Shown one piece after another: positions 1-6,515 of a DNA stretch of 14,928 nucleotides. The first letter of the stretch is position 1, and each line of letters begins with the position of its first letter. The notes under the pieces were generated by a model. The model worked only from the letters and a program-made list of their open reading frames with translations, was not told where the DNA came from and ran no database searches. Where the stretch lies: assembly GCA_937906765.1 (NCBI GenBank), contig CALCUV010000238.1:1-14928 (forward strand). The letters are read 5' to 3'. This stretch comes from an uncultured Prevotella sp. (GTDB lineage Bacteria > Bacteroidota > Bacteroidia > Bacteroidales > Bacteroidaceae). The translations under genes were made by a program, and so were the position numbers.

Positions 1-73
1 GCCCTCGGTTTGGCGTCGGTTGTCTATAATCTGTTGACTTTTATTTATATTTATATAATATATAATAGGTGTA

Positions 74-83
74 GGGGGGGGGG
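74..83. repeat. Homopolymer tract of ten G
   Basis: Ten consecutive G residues lie about 60 bases upstream of the VTC gene, just after a very AT-rich stretch (about 37-68). The tract is seen directly. Runs of this length are prone to slipped-strand change, so tract length could vary and alter expression of the downstream gene; that role is inference. Positions 1-73 hold no recognisable gene end in any frame that I could support. Confidence 0.85.
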
Positions 84-131
84 CAAATAGTAAATTGTTG
101 GGGGCATTCCTTTTATTTACAGAAATTTGTG

Positions 132-139
132 TATATTTG
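132..139 (+). promoter_or_regulatory. Candidate -7 box (TATATTTG) before the VTC gene
   Basis: TATATTTG matches the Bacteroidetes -7 consensus TAnnTTTG exactly. No clear -33 TTG lies at the expected distance. If it is used, transcription would start at about 144-147, so the mRNA would be leaderless or nearly so at the ATG at 147. The operon may instead be read from a promoter outside the window. Confidence 0.35.
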
Positions 140-146
140 CAATTCA

Positions 147-920
147 ATGACTGACACTTACGACAAACTTCACGAGCTTGTAGCGCGAATGCGGCCCATT
201 ACGCTGGAAGAGATGAAGTCCGTACGCCTCATGAAGCGCACGGACACGAAGTTTGTTACGAATCTTGCGAAACTGGAAGAACTCCTAAACCTGACCGTTG
301 GGACATACTCGGCGCAACATAACAATGGGAAGTGTATTGCTGGTTATCGCACGGTCTATTGGGACACTCCCGTGACACACGAAATGTTTCGCCAGCACCA
401 TTGTGCTCATTTTCCGCGCACCAAAGTGCGAGCACGCACCTACCTTGACTCGGGGCACAGTTTCTTAGAGGTCAAGAAGAAGGACAATCACGGAAAAACG
501 CGCAAGAAGCGCATTGCGGTGCCCACCATTGAGGCGGTCATCAACGAGCGTTACGGCGAGGATTTCCTCACGGAGCGCACGGGATATACCTTTAGCGACA
601 TCGTCCCCACGATTGAAAATGCTTTTCACCGCATTACCCTTGTCAACGAGGCGAAGACGGAGCGCCTAACCATAGATTTTGGCATCCGCTTCATCAATCA
701 TGAGACGGGCGAAACAGGAAGTGCGGACAATCTTGTCGTTATCGAGCTCAAGCGCGACGGACGTATGCATTCACCCATCCTTGCCTTGCTCCGCCAGTTA
801 CGCATCAAGCCCAGCGGCTTTAGTAAGTATTGCATCGGCTCGGCCATTACGAATGACGGGCTGAAAATCAATCGTTTTAAGAAGCGACTGCATCGCTATG
901 AGAAGATTAAGGGGAAATGA
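147..920 (+). CDS. VTC domain polyphosphate polymerase-like protein
   Basis: A 257-residue cytoplasmic protein of the VTC/CYTH tunnel-fold family, whose eukaryotic member Vtc4 makes polyphosphate from ATP. Basic and acidic residues expected to line the tunnel are visible: KRTDTKF (30-36), KVRARTY (93-99), FLEVKKK (106-112), LTIDFGIRF (174-182), VIELKRDG (198-205) and FSKY (225-228). There is no SPX domain and no membrane segment, so it must be recruited by partners if it acts at the membrane. I chose ATG at 147 because the family begins just before the ITLEEM...RTDTKF segment; a GTG at 129 would add six residues, but it lies just before a promoter-like box. The next gene, 78 bases downstream, is the usual DUF4956 partner. 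The family call is firm; the actual polymer made is inferred from the family. Confidence 0.9.
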   Translation: MTDTYDKLHELVARMRPITLEEMKSVRLMKRTDTKFVTNLAKLEELLNLTVGTYSAQHNNGKCIAGYRTVYWDTPVTHEMFRQHHCAHFPRTKVRARTYLDSGHSFLEVKKKDNHGKTRKKRIAVPTIEAVINERYGEDFLTERTGYTFSDIVPTIENAFHRITLVNEAKTERLTIDFGIRFINHETGETGSADNLVVIELKRDGRMHSPILALLRQLRIKPSGFSKYCIGSAITNDGLKINRFKKRLHRYEKIKGK

Positions 921-998
921 GTAAAACGCCGTTTCTACTCCATTTGGACAGACTACTCACTCCTCACTATTAGTTACTAACTACTTAAAATCTATACT

Positions 999-1661
999 AT
1001 GCCTGATTTTCTTTCTGAAAGTGCCGACTTGCTCCATCTCCTTGGAAGTCTCGTGCTTAACTGTGTGACCGTTTGGTCCATCGTTCATTTCTTCTACTAT
1101 CCTAAGGGGCAACGCCGTGATTACTACTTCACGTTCATCTTGCTCTCGGTGAGCATCTTTATGCTGATTTACCTGTTCATGGGTCAGGAAAAGGCGGGTT
1201 CGGTTTCGGATGCCGGAATGGTGGGTGCCGCTCTGGGGCTCTTCGCTATATTTGGGATTATCCGCTATCGCACAGAGAGTGTGCCCATTCGCGAAATGAC
1301 GTACCTCTTCTTCTTAATCGCGCTATCAGTGCTCAACGGCAAGACGGGCAATCTCTGCGTCGCCGAACGCTTGGTGATTAACTTGGTGTTCATTGTCATT
1401 GTGTGGTTGGCAGAAAACTTCCATTCGGCTTATAATCAGGGTTGCAAGTTCGTTAAATACGACAACATCGACCTCATTAAACCTGAGCGTTACGACGATC
1501 TCGTGAAGGACCTTGAGGAACGCCTTGGGGTGAAAATTACGCGTGTAGAAGTGGGCGCCGTTGACTTCTTGACGGACATGACCATGCTTCGTGTGTTCTA
1601 CGTTGACCCAGAAAAACGCATTAAGTCGGTTGACCGCATGTTTAAAGTTCCCGACGCATAA
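999..1661 (+). CDS. DUF4956 domain membrane protein
   Basis: A 220-residue protein of the DUF4956 family, a common neighbour of bacterial VTC-domain genes (from memory of the family). About four to five hydrophobic segments are visible at roughly 14-34, 42-62, 72-90, 101-113 and 124-140. They contain the conserved-looking block GLFAIFGIIRYRTESVPIRE (80-99). A soluble C-terminal domain of about 75 residues follows, with alternating charged beta/alpha character (LEERLGVKITRVEVGAVDF, 172-190). The molecular role is unknown. Its pairing with a soluble VTC enzyme suggests a membrane anchor, channel or acceptor for the polymer, which is inference. Its stop codon is followed within ten bases by a strong terminator-like structure, so the VTC-DUF4956 pair probably forms its own transcript. 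Confidence 0.9.
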   Translation: MPDFLSESADLLHLLGSLVLNCVTVWSIVHFFYYPKGQRRDYYFTFILLSVSIFMLIYLFMGQEKAGSVSDAGMVGAALGLFAIFGIIRYRTESVPIREMTYLFFLIALSVLNGKTGNLCVAERLVINLVFIVIVWLAENFHSAYNQGCKFVKYDNIDLIKPERYDDLVKDLEERLGVKITRVEVGAVDFLTDMTMLRVFYVDPEKRIKSVDRMFKVPDA

Positions 1662-1669
1662 CGCCCAAT

Positions 1670-1755
1670 GAGTGTTGAGCATAAAGCCGTAAGACCTTGG
1701 CGGGCGCAGGTGCCCTGTCGTGCGTCAGAAGACTTGATGCCCAACACTCTTTTTT
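1670..1755 (+). terminator. Large structured terminator or 3'-end RNA
   Basis: GAGTGTTG (1670-1677) pairs perfectly with CAACACTC (1742-1749). After one A/C mismatch the stem continues with GCAT (1679-1682) and ATGC (1737-1740), and six T follow at 1750-1755. The 54-base interior can form smaller hairpins, e.g. GGGC/GCCC around a GCAGGT loop. It looks like an intrinsic terminator whose loop is itself folded. It may also yield a small RNA from the 3' end of the DUF4956 transcript (inference). Confidence 0.6.
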
Positions 1756-1794
1756 CGCAAAAACGCTACGGCAACTGACCAACCGAAAACAATA

Positions 1795-1829
1795 TTTGTT
1801 TTAGGAAAAACAATACGTAACTAAATTTG
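1795..1829 (+). promoter_or_regulatory. Candidate promoter for the DUF2490 gene
   Basis: TTTG at 1795-1798 and TAAATTTG at 1822-1829 match the Bacteroidetes -33 and -7 elements with a 23-base gap, slightly long. It sits after the terminator that ends the DUF4956 transcript, so it would give the DUF2490 gene its own transcript with a leader of about 100 bases. Confidence 0.4.
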
Positions 1830-1843
1830 TTTTATTTGGGCAC

Positions 1844-1895
1844 TTAAGACGCACAATTTGAGGGTTTGTTTCGCGCCTCATTCGCTTCGTCTTAA
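1844..1895 (+). promoter_or_regulatory. Symmetric stem-loop in the DUF2490 leader
   Basis: TTAAGACG (1844-1851) is the exact complement of CGTCTTAA (1888-1895). Inside it GAGG (1860-1863) pairs with CCTC (1876-1879), leaving an internal loop of 8 bases on each side. It lies between the candidate promoter and the ATG at 1940 and has no T-run, so it is more likely a leader element than a terminator. No known riboswitch class is recognised. Confidence 0.4.
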
Positions 1896-1939
1896 CCACC
1901 CGAATAACAAGGACTTGAAAACCTTAATCACCAACCATT

Positions 1940-2764
1940 ATGAAAAAGATTTTTATCACCTGCTGTGCCCTCCTGTTGGCAGTTCCAACCTTTGCACAGA
2001 AAGATGAATTTGGAACGTGGCTTGAATTTGAAGCCGAAACGAAGGTTAATAAGCGCATCGAGATGAGCTTTGGTTTAGGCATGCGCGCAAATGACAATCT
2101 CGGAGAAGTGTCACGTGCCAACGCCTTTATTAGCGGTAACTATAAGGTTTGTGACTTCCTTAAGGCCGGCGCCACCTATCAGTACATCAGCGACTTGAGT
2201 CGTGGAGAAGTAAAGATGAATGACTTAGAGGCGAATGGCAAATTTGATGGTTACAATGTAGATGAAGCCTTTCATCGCACGAAACACCGCCTTTCGTTTG
2301 ACCTTTCGAGCAAGGTGAAGGTGGGACGCTTTACCTTCTCTATCCGTGAGCGCTATCAATATACGCATTCTATTGCCAAGGATATTGAGCGCATGCGCTA
2401 TCGTGACGAAGTTCCTATGGGTTTTGACGGATCGGTTCCCACGTATAACTTTGCCGATCAAGACTGGTTCCGTGCTGAAGTAGGCGAAGACCGTAAGCAC
2501 CACAAGAATGACCACCTCCTTCGCTCGCGCATCGGCATTGAATACGACATCAAGAAATGCCCCCTTGCGCCTTTCGCAACCTATGAAATCAAGACGCAAC
2601 TTCAAAATGGCGGTGCTACTGAAGAAACGCGCCTTATCGTTGGTGCCGACTGGAAACTCAATAAGAAGAACACGCTTTCCATTGCCTACGTCTTTAATGA
2701 CTCACATTACAGCGACGACCCCAATGTGCATGCGGTGAGCATCGGTTATAAGATTAAATTTTAA
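1940..2764 (+). CDS. DUF2490 outer-membrane-like protein
   Basis: A 274-residue exported protein of the DUF2490 family. Residues 1-20 are a signal peptide (charged MKK, hydrophobic core, FAQ cleavage region). The rest is rich in alternating beta strands with aromatic residues, such as RFTFSIRERYQY and LRSRIGIEYDI. It ends in GYKIKF, a terminal phenylalanine typical of proteins inserted by the BAM machinery. DUF2490 proteins are predicted outer-membrane beta barrels without assigned function. Its position after VTC and DUF4956 suggests that it serves the same process at the outer membrane, but the terminator and promoter upstream show that it may be expressed separately. The family call is good; the function is unknown. 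Confidence 0.85.
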   Translation: MKKIFITCCALLLAVPTFAQKDEFGTWLEFEAETKVNKRIEMSFGLGMRANDNLGEVSRANAFISGNYKVCDFLKAGATYQYISDLSRGEVKMNDLEANGKFDGYNVDEAFHRTKHRLSFDLSSKVKVGRFTFSIRERYQYTHSIAKDIERMRYRDEVPMGFDGSVPTYNFADQDWFRAEVGEDRKHHKNDHLLRSRIGIEYDIKKCPLAPFATYEIKTQLQNGGATEETRLIVGADWKLNKKNTLSIAYVFNDSHYSDDPNVHAVSIGYKIKF

Positions 2765-2782
2765 TTAAGGAGGGAGAGAATT

Positions 2783-2853
2783 TATAAGAACTATTAGGAT
2801 TTTTATAGGAACTATAGTAACGATTAGGACTATAGCCTATAGAAACTATAAAA
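2783..2853. repeat. Degenerate AT-rich iterated motif
   Basis: The gap between the DUF2490 gene and the next gene is built from variants of GAACTATAGG, reading TATAAGAACTAT, TATAGGAACTATAG, GGACTATAG and GAAACTATA. It includes an exact inverted pair, CTATAGT (2812-2818) and ACTATAG (2829-2835). It has no coding sense and no clear T-tailed hairpin. Confidence 0.6.
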
Positions 2854-2898
2854 CCCTATCTTAAGTCCCTCTCAACCTCAACCAAATTTCAGCAAATC

Positions 2899-3357
2899 AT
2901 GAGAATATTATCCTTTTTCGTTGCCCTCCTTTTGGCAACGAGCGTGAGCGCTCAGCGCTTGGATTACTTGACGTTCCGACTCTTGAACGGCAATGAGCAG
3001 AGTCTGAACATCAGTTCGGGAGCTGTGCTCACCTTTGCGAATGATAAATTGATAACACAGTGTGACGGTCAGACCGTTGAGATTGCTACGGCCGACCTTA
3101 ACGCCCTCTTTTTCTCGGCAGAACCTACGAGCATCGACGCTGTTGCTAACGCCTCAGTGAAGGCGCAATTTACGGGTGGCGCACTCCAAGTTGTGGCGCC
3201 TGCAGGCACTCCCATTGGCGTTTATAACCTTGACGGACGCACCGTGGCGGCACTGAAGAAGAGCACTAACGGAAATGAGCGCTTCACGCTCCCATTGAGC
3301 AAGGGCGTTTACGTAGTGCGCATTGGTCAACAAACATTTAAACTCCTTGCACAATGA
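2899..3357 (+). CDS. Small exported protein with T9SS-like C-terminal tail
   Basis: A 152-residue protein. Residues 1-19 form a signal peptide ending SVSAQ. The N-terminal part (about 20-75) has a beta-rich layout common in exported Prevotella proteins: a TFRLLNG strand, then LTFANDKL and TADLNALFFS. The last 50 residues resemble a type A sorting domain of the type IX secretion system: a VYNLDGRTVA strand, then LPLSKGVYVVRIGQQTFKLL. If the tail is functional the protein is moved across the outer membrane by T9SS. There is no catalytic or binding domain between the two modules. Its stop overlaps the start of the next gene (ATGA), so the two are probably translated together. Export is well supported; the sorting signal is likely; the function is unknown. 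Confidence 0.75.
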   Translation: MRILSFFVALLLATSVSAQRLDYLTFRLLNGNEQSLNISSGAVLTFANDKLITQCDGQTVEIATADLNALFFSAEPTSIDAVANASVKAQFTGGALQVVAPAGTPIGVYNLDGRTVAALKKSTNGNERFTLPLSKGVYVVRIGQQTFKLLAQ

Positions 3358-4577
3358 AACAGTATCTACTCCTTCTCGCCCTTGCAGGAACAACTTTGAC
3401 TGCATCGGCACAGACACTGCGCGTGGAGCAAGGCAGTGTGACTACAGCGTTTGACGCTACGACTCTCGGCGAATCCAGTTTCGCAAGCGGAGGCACAACC
3501 CTCACCCTCGGCGGAAAGACATACGACATCAGCACCATTGACCGTATGACAATTAACAATACTCCTGTTGCTGAAAAGAGCGTAGGAGTGGTCTATAACG
3601 GCAATTCGGCAACGGTGGAACTCAGCGGTGACCTTGCGCCCTATCTTACTGTTTTAGTGGACGGTGCAAACGTTAACATCACCGCCGACCCTCTTTATCA
3701 AGATGAAATTACGTACACGCTCAGTGGCACTTCCGACTCAGGTTCCTTTACTATGGAGGGAGATTTTAAGGCAACAGTTGCGCTCAACGGTGTGAGTCTT
3801 ACATCAACAACAGTGAGCCTTCCTGCCCTGAACATTCTTAACGGCAAGCGCATTAAGATTCTTGTGAACGGCACGAACAATTTTGAAGATTGTGCTGGTG
3901 GAGACCATAAGGGTGCTTTCTTTGTTAACGGTCACCCCGAGTTTGAAGGCGACGGCACCATTAATATTACGGGCAACTCCAAGCATGCCTACGTGAGCGA
4001 CGAATATTCACAGTTTAAAGACGAATTTACGGGCACTATCAACGTATTGGGAGCCGTGAGCGATGCTTTCCATATTGACCAGTACTTACTGCTACAAGGG
4101 GGCACCTTCACGATGAAGAATGTGGGCGGTGACGGATTTGACATCTCGCTGACAAATGATGCTACGGACGAACTCAATGGCGAAGTGTTTATTGAGGGAG
4201 GTACGATTCACTTGGACGTAGTTGCTGAAGACACTAAGGGAATCAAGAGCGACAGTCAGATGACCATTTCGGGCGGTGTGATTAAAGGCACCGTCTCGGG
4301 TAACGGCACGAAGGGCATCAGTGTTGGTGGCGACCTCACAATTAAGGGTGTGGCAAACAATCCTTTGATTGAATTGAGCGTGACTGGCACTACGTATGCC
4401 GCAGGTACTGTTAACGAAAGCAAGTGTCGCGGAATCAAGGGCAAGGGAGACTTCCTTTTCGACGGGGGTACCATCCGCATTTCTGCCACAGGCGTAAAGA
4501 GCAAGGCCATCAGTATTGACGGCATTTACACGTATAAGAGCGGTGCGTTGAACTGTGCTGTGGATGCAGCGAATTAA
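3354..4577 (+). CDS. Cthe_2159-type (DUF4353) beta-helix protein
   Basis: A 407-residue exported protein with a signal peptide at 1-20 (ending TASAQ). It has a short N-terminal module resembling that of the preceding protein (LTLGGKTYDISTIDRMTINN). A long domain follows, with repeated turns such as GTINITG, GGTFTMKN, GGTIHLDV, GGVIKGTV and GGTIRISA. This ladder, with runs like SDAFHIDQ and TKGIKSDSQM, is that of the Cthe_2159/DUF4353 family, parallel beta-helix proteins annotated as carbohydrate-binding (the Clostridium thermocellum member binds polygalacturonate and cellulose, from memory). It has no T9SS tail, unlike its partner, with which it shares an ATGA overlap. Such genes are often found with VTC, DUF4956 and CotH-like genes. 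The family call is good; the ligand is unknown. Confidence 0.85.
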   Translation: MKQYLLLLALAGTTLTASAQTLRVEQGSVTTAFDATTLGESSFASGGTTLTLGGKTYDISTIDRMTINNTPVAEKSVGVVYNGNSATVELSGDLAPYLTVLVDGANVNITADPLYQDEITYTLSGTSDSGSFTMEGDFKATVALNGVSLTSTTVSLPALNILNGKRIKILVNGTNNFEDCAGGDHKGAFFVNGHPEFEGDGTINITGNSKHAYVSDEYSQFKDEFTGTINVLGAVSDAFHIDQYLLLQGGTFTMKNVGGDGFDISLTNDATDELNGEVFIEGGTIHLDVVAEDTKGIKSDSQMTISGGVIKGTVSGNGTKGISVGGDLTIKGVANNPLIELSVTGTTYAAGTVNESKCRGIKGKGDFLFDGGTIRISATGVKSKAISIDGIYTYKSGALNCAVDAAN

Positions 4578-4588
4578 AAGTACATAAA

Positions 4589-4669
4589 TTATATCATAGA
4601 CTAAGGGAAAATTAAGTGAGGCTTAAGGAATACTATAAATCACTTAATTTTCCCTAAGTCTTATATAAT
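4589..4669. repeat. Long inverted repeat after the beta-helix gene
   Basis: A 20-base arm at 4599-4618 (ctaaggg-aaaattaagtg core) is complementary to 4641-4660 with one mismatch, and the flanks ATTATAT / ATATAAT extend the symmetry to about 4589 and 4669. The loop is 22 bases. It lies 11 bases after the stop codon and may end the operon, although the following T content is modest. It could also be a small mobile palindrome. It opens a gene-free stretch (4578-5114) that otherwise holds the elements listed next and no supportable ORF. Confidence 0.65.
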
Positions 4670-4726
4670 CACAGCGGTGACATTCATCGCCTCGCTTGTA
4701 GGTAACCCTCACACTAAAGTTGTTTA

Positions 4727-4776
4727 GACAGAAGAACAAAAGAGCAAAATTCTTTATGTACTTATGTTCTTATGTC
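4727..4776. repeat. Solitary copy of the GACAGAAGAAC palindromic repeat
   Basis: A 23-base arm (4727-4749, starting GACAGAAGAACAAAAG) faces an imperfect inverted arm (4754-4776, ending TTCTTATGTC) over a 4-base loop; 18 of 23 positions pair. The same arm builds the tandem array at 8991-9256, so this is a dispersed repeat family of the genome. Confidence 0.7.
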
Positions 4777-4850
4777 AAACAGAGAGTCGCAGTCAAGCGC
4801 GTGTATGTCCTCCTCCGCACGGCAAAGCACAAGCCTTAGCGTGTGCGCCT

Positions 4851-4916
4851 CTGCGGAATCCCGCTATAAGTCCTTAAATATTCCGCAAATCTCCGTGAAA
4901 TCCGCAGAATCCGCAT
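4851..4916. repeat. Iterated TCCGCA motif
   Basis: Positions 4880-4916 hold four variants of ATCCGCAA in tandem (ATTCCGCAA, ATCTCCGTGAA, ATCCGCAG, AATCCGCA). Upstream CTGCGGA (4851-4857) can pair with TCCGCAG (4901-4907). Simple tracts of this type are familiar from Bacteroidales intergenic DNA. No gene is seen here. Confidence 0.5.
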
Positions 4917-5052
4917 GAGAATAAGCCTCAAGCGCCTTATTGTTTCTTAAATCTTAAGGATGGTCAAATCAAGAGCATTAACCATATCCACCACATCCCT
5001 ACCCTCCGCCTCTATGCCACTCCAACATTCACCTTTTCCACAATGACACGAC

Positions 5053-5098
5053 AAATAAAATACGGGTGCGTCATCACTGACACACCCGTATTTTATTT
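5053..5098 (-). terminator. Strong terminator after kbl
   Basis: The 16-base arm 5053-5068 is exactly complementary to 5083-5098, and the stem continues inward (GTCA/TGAC after one mismatch) to a 4-base loop TCAC. The A/T-rich outer stem gives T-rich 3' ends on both strands. It lies 16 bases past the kbl stop and could also stop rightward transcription. Confidence 0.85.
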
Positions 5099-5114
5099 TC
5101 TATCAATATAAAGA

Positions 5115-6302
5115 TTACTTCAATACACCGAGTTCCTTACCCACCTTAATGAAGGCAGCGATACACTTGTCGAGTTGTTCGCGGTTGTGACCTGCAGAGA
5201 GCTGTACGCGGATACGAGCCTGATCCTTAGGAACAACGGGATAATAGAAACCAGTTACGTAGATGCCTTCTTCCTGAAGTTTCGCAGCATATACTTGTGA
5301 AAGCTTCGCGTCGTAAAGCATTACAGCGCAGATTGCACTCTGAGTGGGCTTGATGTCAAAACCAGCTTCGATCATCTTAGAACGGAAGTACTCTACATTC
5401 TCAGCGAGGCGATCGTGAAGTTCATTAGATTCTTCGAGAATCTTGAACATTTCGATAGATGCACCAACGATTGAGGGCGCCAACGAATTTGAGAAGAGGT
5501 AAGGGCGAGAGCGCTGACGGAGCATGTCGATGATTTCCTTGCGACCGGTAGTAAATCCACCCATTGCGCCACCGAATGCCTTGCCAAGCGTACCTGTGTA
5601 AATATCTACGCGACCGTATGTGTTGAAGAATTCACTTACACCACGACCTGTAGCACCTACAACACCTGCAGAGTGGCTTTCGTCAACCATTACGAGAGCA
5701 TTGTACTTTTCTGCGAGATCGCAAATCTTGTCCATGGGAGCTACGTTACCGTCCATTGAGAACACGCCGTCGGTAACGATAATGCGGAAGCGCTGTTCCT
5801 GAGCTTCCTGGAGACAACGTTCGAGATCCGCCATATCAGCATTCGCATAGCGATAACGCTTTGCCTTACAGAGGCGCACACCGTCAATAATAGAAGCGTG
5901 GTTGAGTGCGTCAGAAATAATTGCATCTTCAGCAGTGAAGAGAGGTTCAAACACACCGCCGTTTGCATCGAAACATGCTGCGTAGAGAATGGTATCTTCA
6001 GTCTTGAAGAACTTAGAAATCGCAGCTTCAAGAGTCTTGTGAGAGTCCTGAGTACCGCAAATGAAGCGTACAGAAGACATACCGTAACCGCGCTGGTCCA
6101 TAATGTCCTTCGCAGCCTTCACAAGGCGGGGATGATTAGAAAGACCGAGGTAGTTGTTAGCACAGAAGTTCAACACTTCTTTGTTGTTTACCTGAATTGC
6201 TGCCTGCTGAGGACCTTCAATCAAGCGTTCGTTCTTGTAAAGACCAGCCTCCTTAATGGCTTCAAGCTCATTCTGGAGAAATTCTTGGAAATTTCCGTAC
6301 AT
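5115..6302 (-). CDS. kbl: Glycine C-acetyltransferase (2-amino-3-ketobutyrate CoA ligase)
   Basis: A 395-residue PLP enzyme of the alpha-oxoamine synthase family, the usual length for Kbl. It joins glycine and acetyl-CoA, or runs in reverse to split 2-amino-3-ketobutyrate made from threonine. Visible features are NFCANNYLGLSNHP (45-58), substrate-site SSVRFICGTQ (76-85), ring-stacking H135 in DALNHAS, cofactor aspartate D207 in VDESHSAG, and the PLP lysine K241 in TGTLGKAFGG. It is complete and in cytosolic form, with no signal peptide. No threonine dehydrogenase gene adjoins it here. It appears to be a single-gene unit, ended by the hairpin at 5053-5098 and preceded by 213 non-coding bases. 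Related family members (KAS synthase, AONS) share the fold, but the close match to Kbl motifs favours this call. Confidence 0.93.
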   Translation of the reverse strand: MYGNFQEFLQNELEAIKEAGLYKNERLIEGPQQAAIQVNNKEVLNFCANNYLGLSNHPRLVKAAKDIMDQRGYGMSSVRFICGTQDSHKTLEAAISKFFKTEDTILYAACFDANGGVFEPLFTAEDAIISDALNHASIIDGVRLCKAKRYRYANADMADLERCLQEAQEQRFRIIVTDGVFSMDGNVAPMDKICDLAEKYNALVMVDESHSAGVVGATGRGVSEFFNTYGRVDIYTGTLGKAFGGAMGGFTTGRKEIIDMLRQRSRPYLFSNSLAPSIVGASIEMFKILEESNELHDRLAENVEYFRSKMIEAGFDIKPTQSAICAVMLYDAKLSQVYAAKLQEEGIYVTGFYYPVVPKDQARIRVQLSAGHNREQLDKCIAAFIKVGKELGVLK

Positions 6303-6351
6303 AGTGCTTTAATTATAATGAGTTTTAAAATGTGAATACATTTTTATAGTG

Positions 6352-6359
6352 CAAAGGAA
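6352..6359 (-). promoter_or_regulatory. Candidate -7 box (TTCCTTTG) for kbl
   Basis: Read leftward, TTCCTTTGCA differs from TAnnTTTG by one base and matches the box found before nhaD. It would give a leader of about 45 bases. No clear -33 element is seen. Confidence 0.3.
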
Positions 6360-6462
6360 CAGATTTTTTGTGAATAGGGAGCGGAAGCGTGCGTATTTTT
6401 TTTAACAAAGTGATGATTTGGCAGAGAACTTCCTCAAATACGGAATCGTAAGAGTAACAGAA

Positions 6463-6506
6463 TGCGCATTATCTGAGAAAGTATTTGCGCTATCTGAGGA
6501 AGTATT
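6463..6506. repeat. Two-copy tandem repeat downstream of the permease gene
   Basis: The segment 6463-6485 (tgcgcattatctgag...) is repeated with a 2-base shortening at 6486-6506. ACTTCCTCA at 6428-6436 is the exact complement of TGAGGAAGT at 6495-6503, so a long-loop hairpin is possible at the 3' end of the leftward permease transcript. No known function. Confidence 0.5.
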
Positions 6507-6515
6507 TTCCGCGAA

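Noticed and set aside
129..146. GTG start for the VTC protein
   Set aside because: It adds six residues with no family support and lies just before a perfect -7 box; ATG at 147 is better.
1326..1682. 118-codon leftward open frame
   Set aside because: Antisense shadow of the well-supported DUF4956 gene, without a promoter or family features.
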